Source: Siphonodentalium dalli
Taxonomy: Eukaryota; Mollusca; Scaphopoda; Gadilida; Siphonodentaliidae
Length of the DNA: 64,000 nucleotides
NCBI GenBank assembly: GCA_032622095.1
Contig: CP136064.1
Coordinates: 189,521,794 to 189,585,793, forward strand
Reading direction: 5' to 3'
Shown here: positions 36,868 to 47,699 of the stretch, piece after piece
How positions within the stretch are numbered: the stretch's first letter is position 1
Layout of the letters: every line of letters starts with the position of its first letter
Translations under genes and position numbers: made by a program
Notes under the pieces: model-generated
What the model was told of the DNA's origin: nothing
Database searches by the model: none
The model's input: the letters and a program-made list of their open reading frames with translations, nothing else

Positions 36868-37250
36868 ATTCCGAGGGTCCAATACCATGAATACTCTGAG
36901 TGTCCTATATTACGAAGGTCCAATACTACGAAGTTCACATATTACAAAGGTCCAATACTCCGAAGGGCCTATATTCCGCATAGCCAATATACTATAAAGG
37001 TCCCAAACTCTTAAATGCCCAATATAGTCAGAAGGTCTGATACTATATAGGAAGGTCCAATAATCCGAAGGTCCAATAATACGAATGTTCTATATTTCGA
37101 AGGTTCAATAATATCAAGGTCCCATATTACGAACTGCGTTCAATATGCCGAATATCTTAAATTCCGAAGACCCAATACTATCAAGGCCAGATACTCCGAA
37201 GGTTTGATACTCCGAAAGCCCAAGAGTCCGAAGGTCCAATACTCCGAAGG
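36868..37250 (+). repeat. degenerate array of the 16-bp CTCCGAA minisatellite family
   Basis: About 24 worn units of the type GGTCCAATACTCCGAA, many with ACGAA in place of CCGAA. The best-preserved units are at 37195-37250. Same period and core as the arrays at 32389 and 33315, but without an inverted partner next to it. Confidence 0.8.
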
Positions 37251-37719
37251 TCAGATTATTATAAGGGCGGTCAATTGATATTCGTATGCCAATATAATTA
37301 TTTTTAAGCCTCTACCATTTTATGAAAATGATTTCAGTGACTTCGCAACAGGGGTTTGAAGGAGTCGCAATTGCAGCCACAGGCACCTGGCGATGGGGTA
37401 AAAACGCCAGAATACTAATAAATACTGTATGAGAGACAAGGTTCACAAGTGATATTTTTCAAACTGATGACGGAAGCTGCCATGTATTATCTCAATGCTT
37501 CTGCAATATGAATGATGGCAATTGGAAATTTCACTAGGGAAATTTTGACTATTTTGGTGCCAAATCGGACCGTGAATTTTTAAATGTATACATTAATCTT
37601 ATCGATATATCGACCATGGTTAAATCAGTAAAGCAAACTGTTATGAGCTCTCTATGGGCACAGGTCACTTGGTACATAAGCCAATAGTTGGCAGACAACC
37701 CACATCCGAAATGAAAATG

Positions 37720-38210
37720 CCAATGACACTGTAGCTCAGCTTGGAAAGGAGATAATAAGGGTGATCCCAAACATGCCTGTAAATTTTCATAACATTTCTC
37801 CAATAAATGCGGGCTGCAGGGTGCGACAATGGATTCAAATTTGAAATCCAAGATGGCTGCTGGCGGGCTGCATGGTGTGTCGACCGATTAAACTGTGAAA
37901 TTTTTCAACGAATTTTGGGGGGGGAAATTGATGGCTCCCATCCAAAGAAGGATGTGGCTGTAGGGTGTGCCGATGGATATAGTCATTCAAATAGTAAAAT
38001 CAAAGATGGCTGTTGGTGGCAATGTTTTTTTAAACATATTTTGGTTAAACGTCGATGGCTCCCATCTAGAGGTCATCCTTAAGATACAAACAAAGTTTGG
38101 TGACGATCGGATGAGAGATGTGACATGTTTGGTGTGCTAAAGGAAATTGTCGATGGACTGACAGACGGATGGACCCCAACCCATATGGATATTCGATTTT
38201 GGCCTCGCCA
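37720..38210. repeat. tandem AAGATGG modules, right arm of the large inverted arrangement
   Basis: Carries CAAGATGGCTGCTGGCGG, GATGGCTCCCATC, GTTTGGTGACGATCGGATGA, GTGTGCTAAAGGAAATTGTC and GACTGACAGACGGATGG. The reverse complements of these words run through 24240-25310. Confidence 0.7.
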
Positions 38211-38284
38211 ACCTAGATTCTTGAGAGTAAAATATCGCCTGTATATAAATGACTATTCATGGGGCGCCTTTTTCAATTTGTTAC

Positions 38285-38445
38285 CTAAAATGAATATATG
38301 ATATCACTAAATCGGATATATGATATCATAAAATTGTAAGCATTTAGTGGTATTACATATTCAATTTTATGAGATCATAAATTCATTTTGTTATATCACT
38401 TATTAGAATTTGTGATATCATATATCCATTTTGTGATATCAATAA
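38285..38445. repeat. palindrome-rich ATATGATATCA repeat
   Basis: ATGATATCA or TGATATCAT recurs five times in both orientations within 160 bp, with TAAATTCATTTTGTTATATC facing its complement. Probably a small fold-back MITE. Confidence 0.5.
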
Positions 38446-39434
38446 TTTGGATGAAAAGACTATTTATCCACTGCTTACTGGTACTAACTCTATTGCCTAC
38501 GTAAAGCCTGCCTAAAAAGTCTAGTCCATTAGTGACATGGAAGGGTCGAATCAATACAGGCTGGGCGAAAGTGCCATTTTTGGATATATCACAAACAAAT
38601 ATCTGGAGCATGTTTTCAGTGTTTTATTGGTAAAAAAAACCGCACAGAAGTTGAGATTTTTCAATATTTTGGAGAAATTCTACAATTTATTGTACAAATA
38701 TAGATCCGATTTTTGGCACAATACTTTTAAATATGCATAATACAGCAGACGCAAATATGACAATATAGTTCCATATTTGGATAGAAATAAAACAAGCAAT
38801 CCAAAGAAATCTGCGAAATCCATCGAGTCAAAATCCATATCACGCCAATTTGATATAAAATATGTGTAATTACATTAATAACTGTAAGTTAATACGGTTG
38901 AATATGTGTAAATTACATTAATAACTAAGTTTTGTGGCCAAGTTATACCAAGGTATGACACTACTGACACTGAGTGTCACTGACAGGCCATAAATTAAAA
39001 TGATTGACATTGCAATGGTGGCAATGCATCAGTCACTGTGGTTAAGGCTTTGAACTTCCTAGTACAGTACAGCAAACTGTTTGCTCTTTGAACGTCATGT
39101 TCGCTGTCAATTACGTCATAATTCTGACGACCTTCGAAAGACATGTTTCAATTAATATGGTTTGTCTGAATAACTTCAATTATCCCAACATTAATTGAAT
39201 CAATCCTTTGTGCGATTCAACCATAAGTCAACTTTGAAGTTCCCGCTGTTTACATCATTATCCCTAGGAACGAATGTTTTCATCAATGAGCAGGCCTCTA
39301 GATAACGTAAAATAAAATGATTTTATGCCAGCTGAACCTGTTCTCACCTGGGCATCTGACCAATCAGCATCGCCAAAATTGGATTTACCTGCTTGGAGGC
39401 TGAATGATTGAATTAGAATATCATATAAATTATC
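38446..39434. other. no gene seen; downstream flank of PELP1
   Basis: AT-rich sequence without coding similarity, beyond the inferred poly(A) site of the minus-strand gene. Confidence 0.4.
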
Positions 39435-39510
39435 AAGCAGCACTATTCATAAACATTTTATTGTTATCAAGCAAACATCTCATAGGAAATCTGATGCAGC
39501 AGAAGCAATT
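39435..39510 (-). other. PELP1: PELP1 3' untranslated region
   Basis: From the stop codon to an inferred cleavage site 15-25 bases after the AATAAA signal. The 3' UTR is therefore very short (~75 nt). Confidence 0.6.
39457..39462 (-). terminator. PELP1: polyadenylation signal AATAAA of PELP1
   Basis: AATAAA on the minus strand 48 nt after the stop codon. Position and sequence are canonical. Confidence 0.75.
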
Positions 39511-39573
39511 TTAGTCAGAATCTGGACAAGCGTCAACAAAGGATGCCATTATATCGTCTAGCTCTGCTGTATC
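39511..39573 (-). CDS. PELP1: PELP1, last coding exon
   Basis: The acceptor TTATTTTTCTAG precedes GATACAGCAGAG. Twenty codons plus TAA read DTAELDDIMASFVDACPDSD. This matches the conserved C-terminal tail of PELP1 (human DDTAAMLADFIDCPPDDE region). Phase 0 fits the phase-0 end of the preceding exon at 46542, nearly 7 kb away. The intron between them holds the retrotransposon and other repeats. I cannot exclude a further small exon in between, but none is required. Confidence 0.85.
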   Translation of the reverse strand, partial: DTAELDDIMASFVDACPDSD

Positions 39574-39879
39574 CTAGAAAAATAAAGTAAGATTTAGTGT
39601 AAACATATTTTTATTTCCAAATCCAAACATAATACACATAATACACAAATGACATAAATATACAACATATAAGAGATAATGTATGGAAATGAGGATCAGA
39701 CAACAAGCCCAAGGGCTTATATGAAGTCTTCTCCTCTTTGGCGACATGCCCCTTCCCCAATAAGTGAGGGAGGGGTATCGATCAGACGGGAAATAATAGA
39801 AATAATATTTTTTAAAGGAGAAGTAACTAAGTTTAAGTTGGGATGGACACAGCGGGAAGATAGTGTTAGGGATAGCAGG

Positions 39880-39883
<4 letters not shown>

Positions 39884-39922
<39 letters not shown>

Positions 39923-39934
39923 AGAGAGAGAGAG
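39884..39934. repeat. (GA)n microsatellite
   Basis: Near-pure GA run in the last PELP1 intron. It gives the Ser-Leu and Arg-Glu repeat frames on either strand. Confidence 0.95.
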
Positions 39935-40796
39935 AATGAGAGGGAGAGTGAGAAAGTAGAGGGGACAGAGTTTTCAATAATTTAGTTGCTGCGTGATGAA
40001 AATTATGCTCGTAGTAATATGCATGCGTCAGGCTCCATGGGAGGGCGTCAATCGCAATGGCCAATTCCTATTTCAATGGGGTTTACTGTGAATATCGCTG
40101 CATTCTTCACGTAGAATCATTTCACGTATATACAGGATAGTGACAAGTAAAGTAACTTACAAAATAATCGTTATCGGAAGACATTTAGTACTACATATAT
40201 AATGGAGAACATCGTGCTGCCGCATAACGCGGCCGGAATCCAAAGCAATTTGTTACCCATACAGATCATGGAAATCTTTTTGTTCTCATAATATATGTCT
40301 GTACTGCATTAAATATTTGTTTGTTTTCGCGAAGACTAAGCTCTCTTGACCCCCGCATTAGTGTATTCTCAGATAAGGCAACATTTGGTAGGGAGTCATA
40401 TAGTTCTCTTCTGGGCTCTTGATAAAAAGTACATTCAAAGAGATAGTGGTAAGTTGTCTCAAATTCCCCACATAGACAGAAGGGGGAAATTTTTACATGG
40501 TTATCTGTCAGGTCACCACTTAGGTGGCTGCAGTTCAATCTTAACCGGGTATGGAGGATATGAGATTTACGACATTTACTATGATAAAAATAGGCAGGTG
40601 GACGTATATTGTCACTGTTCAGTTCCTTTTTGAAGTCTTCGATTGTACTGCTGCTCTTTGTAGTTTCTGACAGTTTGTTCCATTCGGTAATTGCAGATGG
40701 TAAGAAAGAATCCATATAATAGTCATAATTAATATTCGAGGGTAGTCTTATATGTTCAAATCTTAAGTTATATCTGGAATTATTTGCCTGAATTGG

Positions 40797-40799
40797 TCA
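40797..40799 (-). other. single in-frame TGA in the retrotransposon ORF
   Basis: Separates RNYV from PIQANNSRYNL in one continuous frame. The following context is CCA. No frameshift accompanies it. Confidence 0.9.
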
Positions 40800-43421
40800 T
40801 ACATAATTTCTTAAAATTGATGGAGCAGTTCCTCGTATCATTTTAAAAAATTGGCATAGCTTGTGTTTTCTACGGCGTGAAGAGAGGAGTTCCCAGCCAG
40901 TCTCTGACAAAAGGCACGCGTTACTCGTACTGATGGTTGCACCTGTTACTATTCGGGCCATTTCATACTGAACCTTTTCAATGTCATCACTAAGATAATC
41001 AGGGCAGTTATCCCAAACAGGGGAGGCATATTCCAGTATTGGTCGGATAAATGTATAATGTATTTTTTCAAGCGTTACTCTGCTTAGCTTGTATCTGTGT
41101 TTACGTACTAGATTTACTCGACTCCATGCTTTGTCAAGCATAGATCTGATGTGGATACCCCAAGAGCCCATGTTGTCGAAAGTAAGTCCCAGATGTTTAT
41201 GGCTGTCAACCTCAACAATTGTCGCGGTTCCCATGGTCAAATGTGGATGATATACTGGTGTTTCTTTCCTGGAGATTAAGAGAGATTCCGTTTTCAGGGG
41301 ATTGAATTTTACAAGCCATTCTGATGCCCAACACATGAGAGTTTCGAGGTCATCGTTGATTAGTTTTGCGGCCATGGTGGGGTCTTTGATAGTAAGAAAT
41401 AGAGAAGTGTCATCAGCAAATAGACGAATGTTGCACCGTATATTTTCGGTTATATCATTAATATAAATTAAAAACAGAAGTGGGCCTAATACTGAGCCTT
41501 GCGGCACACCTGCTGTTACATCTTGTAGTTCCGAACGTGTGCCGTCTATGACAACCTGTTGTTGTCTACATTCTAGATACGATTTCATCAAGTTATACAA
41601 GTTTCCTCTTATACCAATTTTTGTCAGTTTGTTCAAGAGGCCACGGTGCCAGACTTTATCGAATGCTTTACTTATGTCACAGAATATACACCGGACCTCT
41701 TTTCCGTCGTCTAATGATCGACATATATTGTCATATATTTCGGTAAGTTGAAAAACTGTTGAATCGTTGCGCATGAAACCAGCTTGATAAAATGATAGGA
41801 GTTTGTTTTCATCAAGAAATTCCCATAGATATTTATAAATACATTTTTCATAGACCTTTGAGACGCAGCTTAGTAGAGAAATTGGTCGGTAATTTGATAT
41901 AAGACCGGGATCACCACTCTTAAATATAGGTGTAACATGTGAACGCTTCCACTGGTGTGGGTAGTAATTGTTTTCGGTAAATGTTCTAAAATAGAATTCA
42001 AGAGGTTCACAGAGCGAGGTGGCACAGCTTTTCAAAACTCTCGGACTTATTCCGTCGGGCCCACTTGACTTAGATATTTTAAGACTTTTTAACGCTTTGT
42101 AAATGTCAGGGGCTGTGATTTTTATATCGCTTAATGTGGATATGGAGTTATCCGGTTCAATGACTGGTTGGCGTTTCCCGATGTCATCAACTGATGAAAT
42201 TTTACAAAAATACGAATTGAAAGCATTTGCTTTTTCAGTTGGTGAGATCAGGAAGTCGCCGTTGGTGTTCAAGGGGGGTATTGATCTATCACTGGTAGCA
42301 AATACTATTTTTTGGAGGGTTTTCCACCAGGAAGACTGGTCATGTGATGGGCTATTCAATGTGTTCTCATTCTTGGTGTCATAATCACGTTTGCTTTTTC
42401 TAATAGCCGATGTAGTTTCATTACGTTTAGATCTGAAGTTTGCCCATGTTTGTGGTGTGTTTTTCCTTTTAGCTATCTTATGTAATCGATTTCGTTGCCT
42501 CATCAGTTTCCGTACATTACACGTAAGCCATTGGGGACTACCTTTCCGGATAAGAACTATCTTATTGGGGATATTGTCACTGCATACCTTTTGAATTTTT
42601 GCAGTCAGGTTATCTGCATGAGCTGAAAGTTCGAATGGTATATTATCATCATAGTTCCAGCTCAAGAAGTCTTCGTTCATGGTATCGAAATCAGCCAGAT
42701 TATAATTCCAGATACGTCTAGTGAGAGTTGTAGCCGATTTATTTTTCAAAAGTTTTATCTGAGCAACGACCGGACAGTGATACCTAATTGTGTTGTCGAA
42801 TATGTTGCCAAGAACACAAGGGGAATCAACAAGGTCAGGGTTGCTAGTCATGAGCAAGTCGAGAATGGATGAGGAATTTTCAGTAAAATGCGTTTTATCA
42901 GTGACCAGTTGGGTCAGACCTCGTTCGCTACATATGCCGTTTATTTTACCATTACCGTTGCGTACATAGTTTTCATTGAAATCTCCACCTATTATGACAT
43001 CCAGGTCGCTATCGCGCGCAAGAGAAATGTTATCATTAATTTTTGTCCACAGGCTTGCGGGGGAGTTGGGAGGGCAATAAAAACATCCTACAAGACAACG
43101 TTTTGTGTTAATTGTAACCTCTATCCAGATATTTTCTACTTCGTCACTGTCAAGTTCATCGCATATTTTGAATGGTATAGTGTCACGAACGTAAATACAC
43201 ACACCCCCTCCTGTTCTGCCATCTATCCTGTCTTTGCGGGCAGGATCATGGTAGCCAGGAAGGTGGATTTCTGAATCCGGGATAGAATGATCGAGCCATG
43301 ATTCGGTTAATAGACATATGTCGTATTCCCCAGTTGATGTTACGGCTGCAAGTATATCTACTTTATTTCTGATACTCTGTGTATTCAGTACAAGTACCGA
43401 GTGATTGTGTTGTTCGGTTGA

Positions 43422-43448
43422 GGGGCCTGGGTTAGTCTCCACGTCTCC
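43422..43448 (-). other. 2A ribosome-skipping motif GDVETNPGP
   Basis: Exact match to the consensus D-V/I-E-x-N-P-G-P. Skipping would occur between G and the final P, releasing a 38-residue leader and leaving Pro at the start of the endonuclease-RT. The run of ~25 hydrophobic residues immediately before it, starting at the ATG, would act as a signal peptide if skipping fails or is incomplete. Confidence 0.9.
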
Positions 43449-43640
43449 TGCCAGGATCAAAAGAGCCTTTGCTAAAGATACCGCTAATACTGTTAGAAAT
43501 GTCACGCATGTGAAGAGGAATACAGTTGTGTGTGACATCGCAAATTTAGTGTTCAACTTCGTCTTTTTATCATCGGAATTTGGAGAATTAGATAGTTTCT
43601 TGCCTGCCAAGATATGTAAGATTTAAAATATTTTTGAATT

Positions 43641-44089
43641 ATGAGTGAGACATAAAACAGATTTTTGTCTCTGCTAATGGACATGTTTTTTCAATTTTTT
43701 AACAATAAAGGCACCTTCCCATTTTTACTAGCCTCCAGCAGGCCAATATGAAATATTAAAGTATTCATTTTTTCTCTGTTGATTGTTACAAGATTTTCTT
43801 CTGTCACTTTGGACACATTTGTTCCATTTGCAGAGTTTAGTATACATGTAGCTCAGGGGTACATCCACGCTTTAATACTCATTTTCATTATATCTTCATC
43901 AATGTTTTACTTCAAAATATAATTTGCATCCCCACTCCCAGAAGCCATACATGTTATACCATTGAAGGATGTTCTTTCACTCTCAGAACTTCGTCATTCC
44001 TTTACATTGTTCGGTGTAGATTTGGGAAAGTGGTAGGCCTAACAGGCGATTCATTGTGGTTTGGCTCATAACAAGCTGATATAAAACAA
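43641..44089. other. no gene seen; PELP1 intron
   Basis: AT-rich intronic sequence. Nothing recognised. Confidence 0.4.
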
Positions 44090-44876
44090 ACTAGAGGTGT
44101 GACTGTCCCAATGGGACTAAGGATACCCCCCTGTTTTTAAAATACTAAGATGTTTCACATGTCAGTAAACATTTAGTTAAAATAATAAAATAACAGTTCC
44201 CATTGCAGGTGCACAAACCTAACCGTAATCTTAAACCTATTGACCGAAAAATGTAGGAATAAAAGCTCGGACAAAATTATGCATTTTGCAAAAATGTTCT
44301 AAGTCGAAAAAGGGGAATAACTCCACAAAAAAAGTCGGACAGACATCATAATCGCAGGTGCACAGGTTCTCATGGTACTAAATATCAGTGCCAAGATTAA
44401 AAAACATTGACCTAAAAATGTAGAAATAAAAGCTCTGACAAAATTAGGCATGTTGCAAACAAATTCTAAGTCGACAAAGGGGGGTAACTCCACCAAAAAA
44501 TGCCAGACAGACGTCATAATCGCAGGTGCACAGGTTCCCATGTTACTAAATATCTGTGCCAAGTTAAAAACAAATTGACCTAAAAATGTAGGAATAAAAG
44601 CTCGGACAAAATTATACATGTTGCAAAAAATTTCTAAGTTGAAAAAGGGGAAATAACTCCACCAAAAAAAGTCGTACAGACGTCATAATCGCAGGTGCAC
44701 AGGTTCCCATGGTGGTTGATGTCTGTGCCAAGTTTCACGGAAATTGATCAAAAATCGACTGAGAAAAACTCCGGACAAATTTGTGTCCATGGACGGACGA
44801 CGACGACGGACGGACGGCTCGACGGACGGACGAGCTGAGTCCAGTATACCCCCCTAACTTCGTTGCGGGGGGTATA
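44090..44876. repeat. tandem array of ~166-bp units ending in GGACGGACG
   Basis: Four units. GTCATAATCGCAGGTGCACA occurs at a spacing of ~166 bp, with TAAAAGCTCGGACAAA and TAACTCCAC in each. The array ends with GGACGGACGACGACGACGG and CGTTGCGGGGGGTATAAA. A single related unit is at 54268-54660. Typical of mollusc genomes. Confidence 0.85.
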
Positions 44877-46541
44877 AATATAATAAACACAACAATTAAC
44901 TGTTTTGCATACAAATTTTCTCCTCGAGTGAGATATGGATGACTATTTTTATGAGGTGAAAGCTAGTACTCAGTTACAGTCAGACATGAATTGTGCCAAT
45001 GTAGTTAAGTATTACTGTTGGATGCATGTACGGCTTGACCTTTTGTCAGCTGGAAAGAAGAATTGGCTAAGCTCTTGAGAAAGCTACTGGTGTTATTTCA
45101 TTCAGCAAATTACTAAAACAATCTTATGATACTAGTTTGTTATAAACATTGTTAACAAATTCTTTGACGGAAGATAAACTCACATGCCAAATTTGGTTTT
45201 GATTCGATAGCCCAAAATCAAGTTCTCATCTGGCTATTTCAGTAGTCCCTCAAAAAATAAATTTGGGGGACAATTTTTTTATTTTGTATGTTGTTGTAAC
45301 TGGAGGTCTACAACCCTGATTATTCTATGACCATTAATTTACTCCTGAAACTGAAATAGTAAGTTGCATACAAGAGGAGTTAATAAATTCCAATGTCTAC
45401 CAGGTTTCCCTATAAGTACAAAAGATATGTTAATAACAAGATCCATTCATGATTCATGCTGCCGCTTGTCAAATTTGCCAAGGGCAAAAATAATTCCCAT
45501 TTGGCAAAACATATTTTCATTTGGCAAGTCACTTTTTAATTCCACAAGAAAGTTGAAAAATATTGGTGAATCAATACCATTCATTTCAGGAAACTCTTGA
45601 CAATATATAATTGTATTAGTGGTGTTTTATAAGGTTTAGAAAAATTTAACACCTCTATCAAGCTGCAGTTCATTTTAAAGCATTGGTATCACACGGTGGA
45701 GGGATTACTCGTTTATTTATTGTGGTGGTGTTTAGTTAATAGCTAATCCTCTTTTTATGTGCCCTCCTGATGAAGCAACCTTCTACAATTTTACGTTCGG
45801 TGATTAGTTTGTTGTATAATAAACCACAATGGAGAGGCAACAATAATTATTAACTAACTGCTTTCCTATCAATATTAAAAGTTGTTCAATCCGTGATTGT
45901 CAAAACGTAAGACATAATGTTGCAGAAACTGATACTATCAGTGATAGCATTTGGCAATTTCTTAAAAGAATTTGGCAAAAAAGAAATTTTATTTGGCAAA
46001 AGTAAATTTTGTCCCAGCACGGACCCTGCAGCCAATCGCTGTTGCTTAAACATTTGTCGGTTCGGTTGCAGAAAATATGACATGAATAGGTCATATAATA
46101 AAACATTATTGCATTATTTTTAAGTTGACCTGAAGATTTATCAACCCATAGAATTTATAATTGACTTCCTCAAGTTGATAACTTCTCACAACAACCTTGA
46201 AACATGCAATAGTCAGGCCTTTACATTCCCTCAAATTCAAATTGGTAAACGCTGTCCCAAAATATGGAAAAGCGTCCAAACAAACTTGAGACAGATGAAA
46301 ATGCATCTTTTTGTTATTGCATAGCTATGTTTATAAATTATCGACACACACTGACTGATACCACATTTATATCAATTTGTCATTCTCGGGAATTGAATAC
46401 AATAATTTCAAGCATTTTGGCCTAAATATCTCCTACAGGCTGAACCATGGATCACCCTGATGTGCCCAAATTACCCTAATCTAAAGGTCTGGCAACAACT
46501 GTGGACTACATCTTTATGAAAGATTGAAACAACATACAAAC
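44877..46541. other. no gene seen; PELP1 intron
   Basis: AT-rich. The word ATTTGGCAAA recurs around 45490-45530 and 45950-46005 and may mark the two sides of a worn repeat. No PELP1-like coding stretch found. Confidence 0.4.
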
Positions 46542-47318
46542 CTCCTTATGTACAGCGAGCTTAATTTGTTCATCTTTTTGAGCAGTAGCTTGGTCATCCT
46601 TCTTTTGAGGCAAATCCTTGTCGGAGGCTGTCTTCTCATCCTCCTGGTTTGAGACGTTATCAGTGGGAACATCTTCTTTAATATTCATATCAACCTTAGG
46701 TTTCTTGGCACTAACATAATCTTCTTCATCTAACTTCCCATCTACAAACTTAGCAAACGGGTCATAGAATCTTTTTGTACCGACTGAGACATCTGCATGT
46801 TGTGATGTTAAATTAACATTGTTTTCACTTTCCTCTATCCTCTCACGGTATGCTATATTTTCTACAACATCTGCAACAAAACTGTCTCCGCTTGAGGAAC
46901 CTGCATCACCTGACTCGGTCACTTTAAGCTTCGTCACATAACCTGATGTAGATGGGAGCTGGTCATCAATATCCGCTGTACTAAATATTAAAGGGGCTCG
47001 GACTCCACTATGAATAGACATATGTTTTTCAGCTGTATCCAAACCATTAATACCATTGGTCACTTCTGCGTAAGATCCAACTGTTTGAGTTTGTGTACTT
47101 ATAATATGGGATACTTTCTTTGGTTCAAAATATTCGCTTACACCTGACATTTCGCTGGAATTGGAATGACTCTTTTCAGTCTCTTCATTAGCCTCCGTGC
47201 AAGGTTTGCTGCCTACAGATAGACTTGTGAGTTCCAGAATAGGTCCTTGAAGACTAGGTACTCTTGGATGTATGACTGTTTCACATGAACGCAATGCTTG
47301 CTGACAGCAATTGGATAC
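46542..47318 (-). CDS. PELP1: PELP1, large penultimate exon
   Basis: The acceptor AAAATCCAG and donor AAGGAG|GTTTGT bound 259 codons, phase 0 at both ends. It opens VSNCCQQALRSC and continues with IHPRVPSLQ, which matches the PELP1 segment EALVTCAALTHPRVPPLQ. The remainder is low-complexity and polar, with a probable nuclear localisation signal (SAKKPKVD) and acidic patches (KLDEEDY, QEDEKTASDKD). The vertebrate proline-rich and long glutamate tracts are nearly absent. This gives the disordered C-terminal region of the scaffold that in vertebrates binds SENP3 and other partners. Confidence 0.9.
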
Positions 47319-47699
47319 CTGGATTTTGAAAAGACAATATTAGCCTGGCATTACCATTACTTATACATTGGTCTATTAGTCATTTAGAGGGTATTCAGGT
47401 AACAAGACAGTCAATGACTGTGGAGAAGCTCACCAGACTGTAAAGACTGAGAAGACTGGGACTCGGAAGACCATAAGAGTTAGTACTTGTCAAATTCACT
47501 TAAAAACAAGTAGTCCTAAAGAGGGACGTAGCCTAGAGGGTCTCTGTTGAGCAGTGGGGTGTCCACCTTGAAATATGGTCCAGATCCCCCCACCCCACAT
47601 AGTCCATAGTCCGCTCCCTCCCAACTGAAGCAAGCACAATCCCAAGTTCGTAAAATTCCTTTGCACATGTTGGAATTTTACAACTGATACCTCAAGCTT
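47319..47699. other. no gene seen; PELP1 intron
   Basis: Intronic sequence between the large exon and the tandem array. The word GACTGTGGAGAAG... is not repeated elsewhere here. Confidence 0.35.

Larger units (their letters stand above)
40266..43538 (-). pseudogene. retrotransposon polyprotein: 2A leader, endonuclease, reverse transcriptase; one in-frame TGA
   Basis: The first ATG is at 43538. The frame is open 24 codons further up, but only through a non-ATG start. Residues counted from that ATG: 1-30 hydrophobic leader; 31-39 GDVETNPGP; ~48-265 endonuclease with NTQS, LLTESW, GGDFN, SSSILDLLM and YHCP; ~495-760 reverse transcriptase with NYRPISLL, CDISKAFD (catalytic Asp), GVPQGSVLGPLLF and FADD (catalytic pair). 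After codon 913 a TGA (40797-40799) interrupts the frame. The same frame then continues for ~177 codons through a Cys-rich end (CLCGEFETTYHYLFEC) to a TGA at 40266. All catalytic residues are present, so the element is young. The stop could be a point mutation or, less likely, a readthrough site. Confidence 0.85.
40200..43640 (-). mobile_element. CR1/jockey-like non-LTR retrotransposon, nearly full-length
   Basis: One long coding region carries a 2A leader, an apurinic-type endonuclease and reverse transcriptase. It lies in the last intron of PELP1 in the sense orientation. There are no LTRs. Neither a poly(A) tail nor a target duplication could be fixed, so the outer ends are approximate (the 5' leader lies just above 43538, the 3' UTR below 40266). 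Single-ORF organisation with 2A at the N-terminus is known for CR1-type elements of sea urchins and other marine invertebrates. Confidence 0.85.

Noticed and set aside
39717-40064. Ser-Leu-rich protein
   Set aside because: Translation of the (GA)n run in a PELP1 intron.
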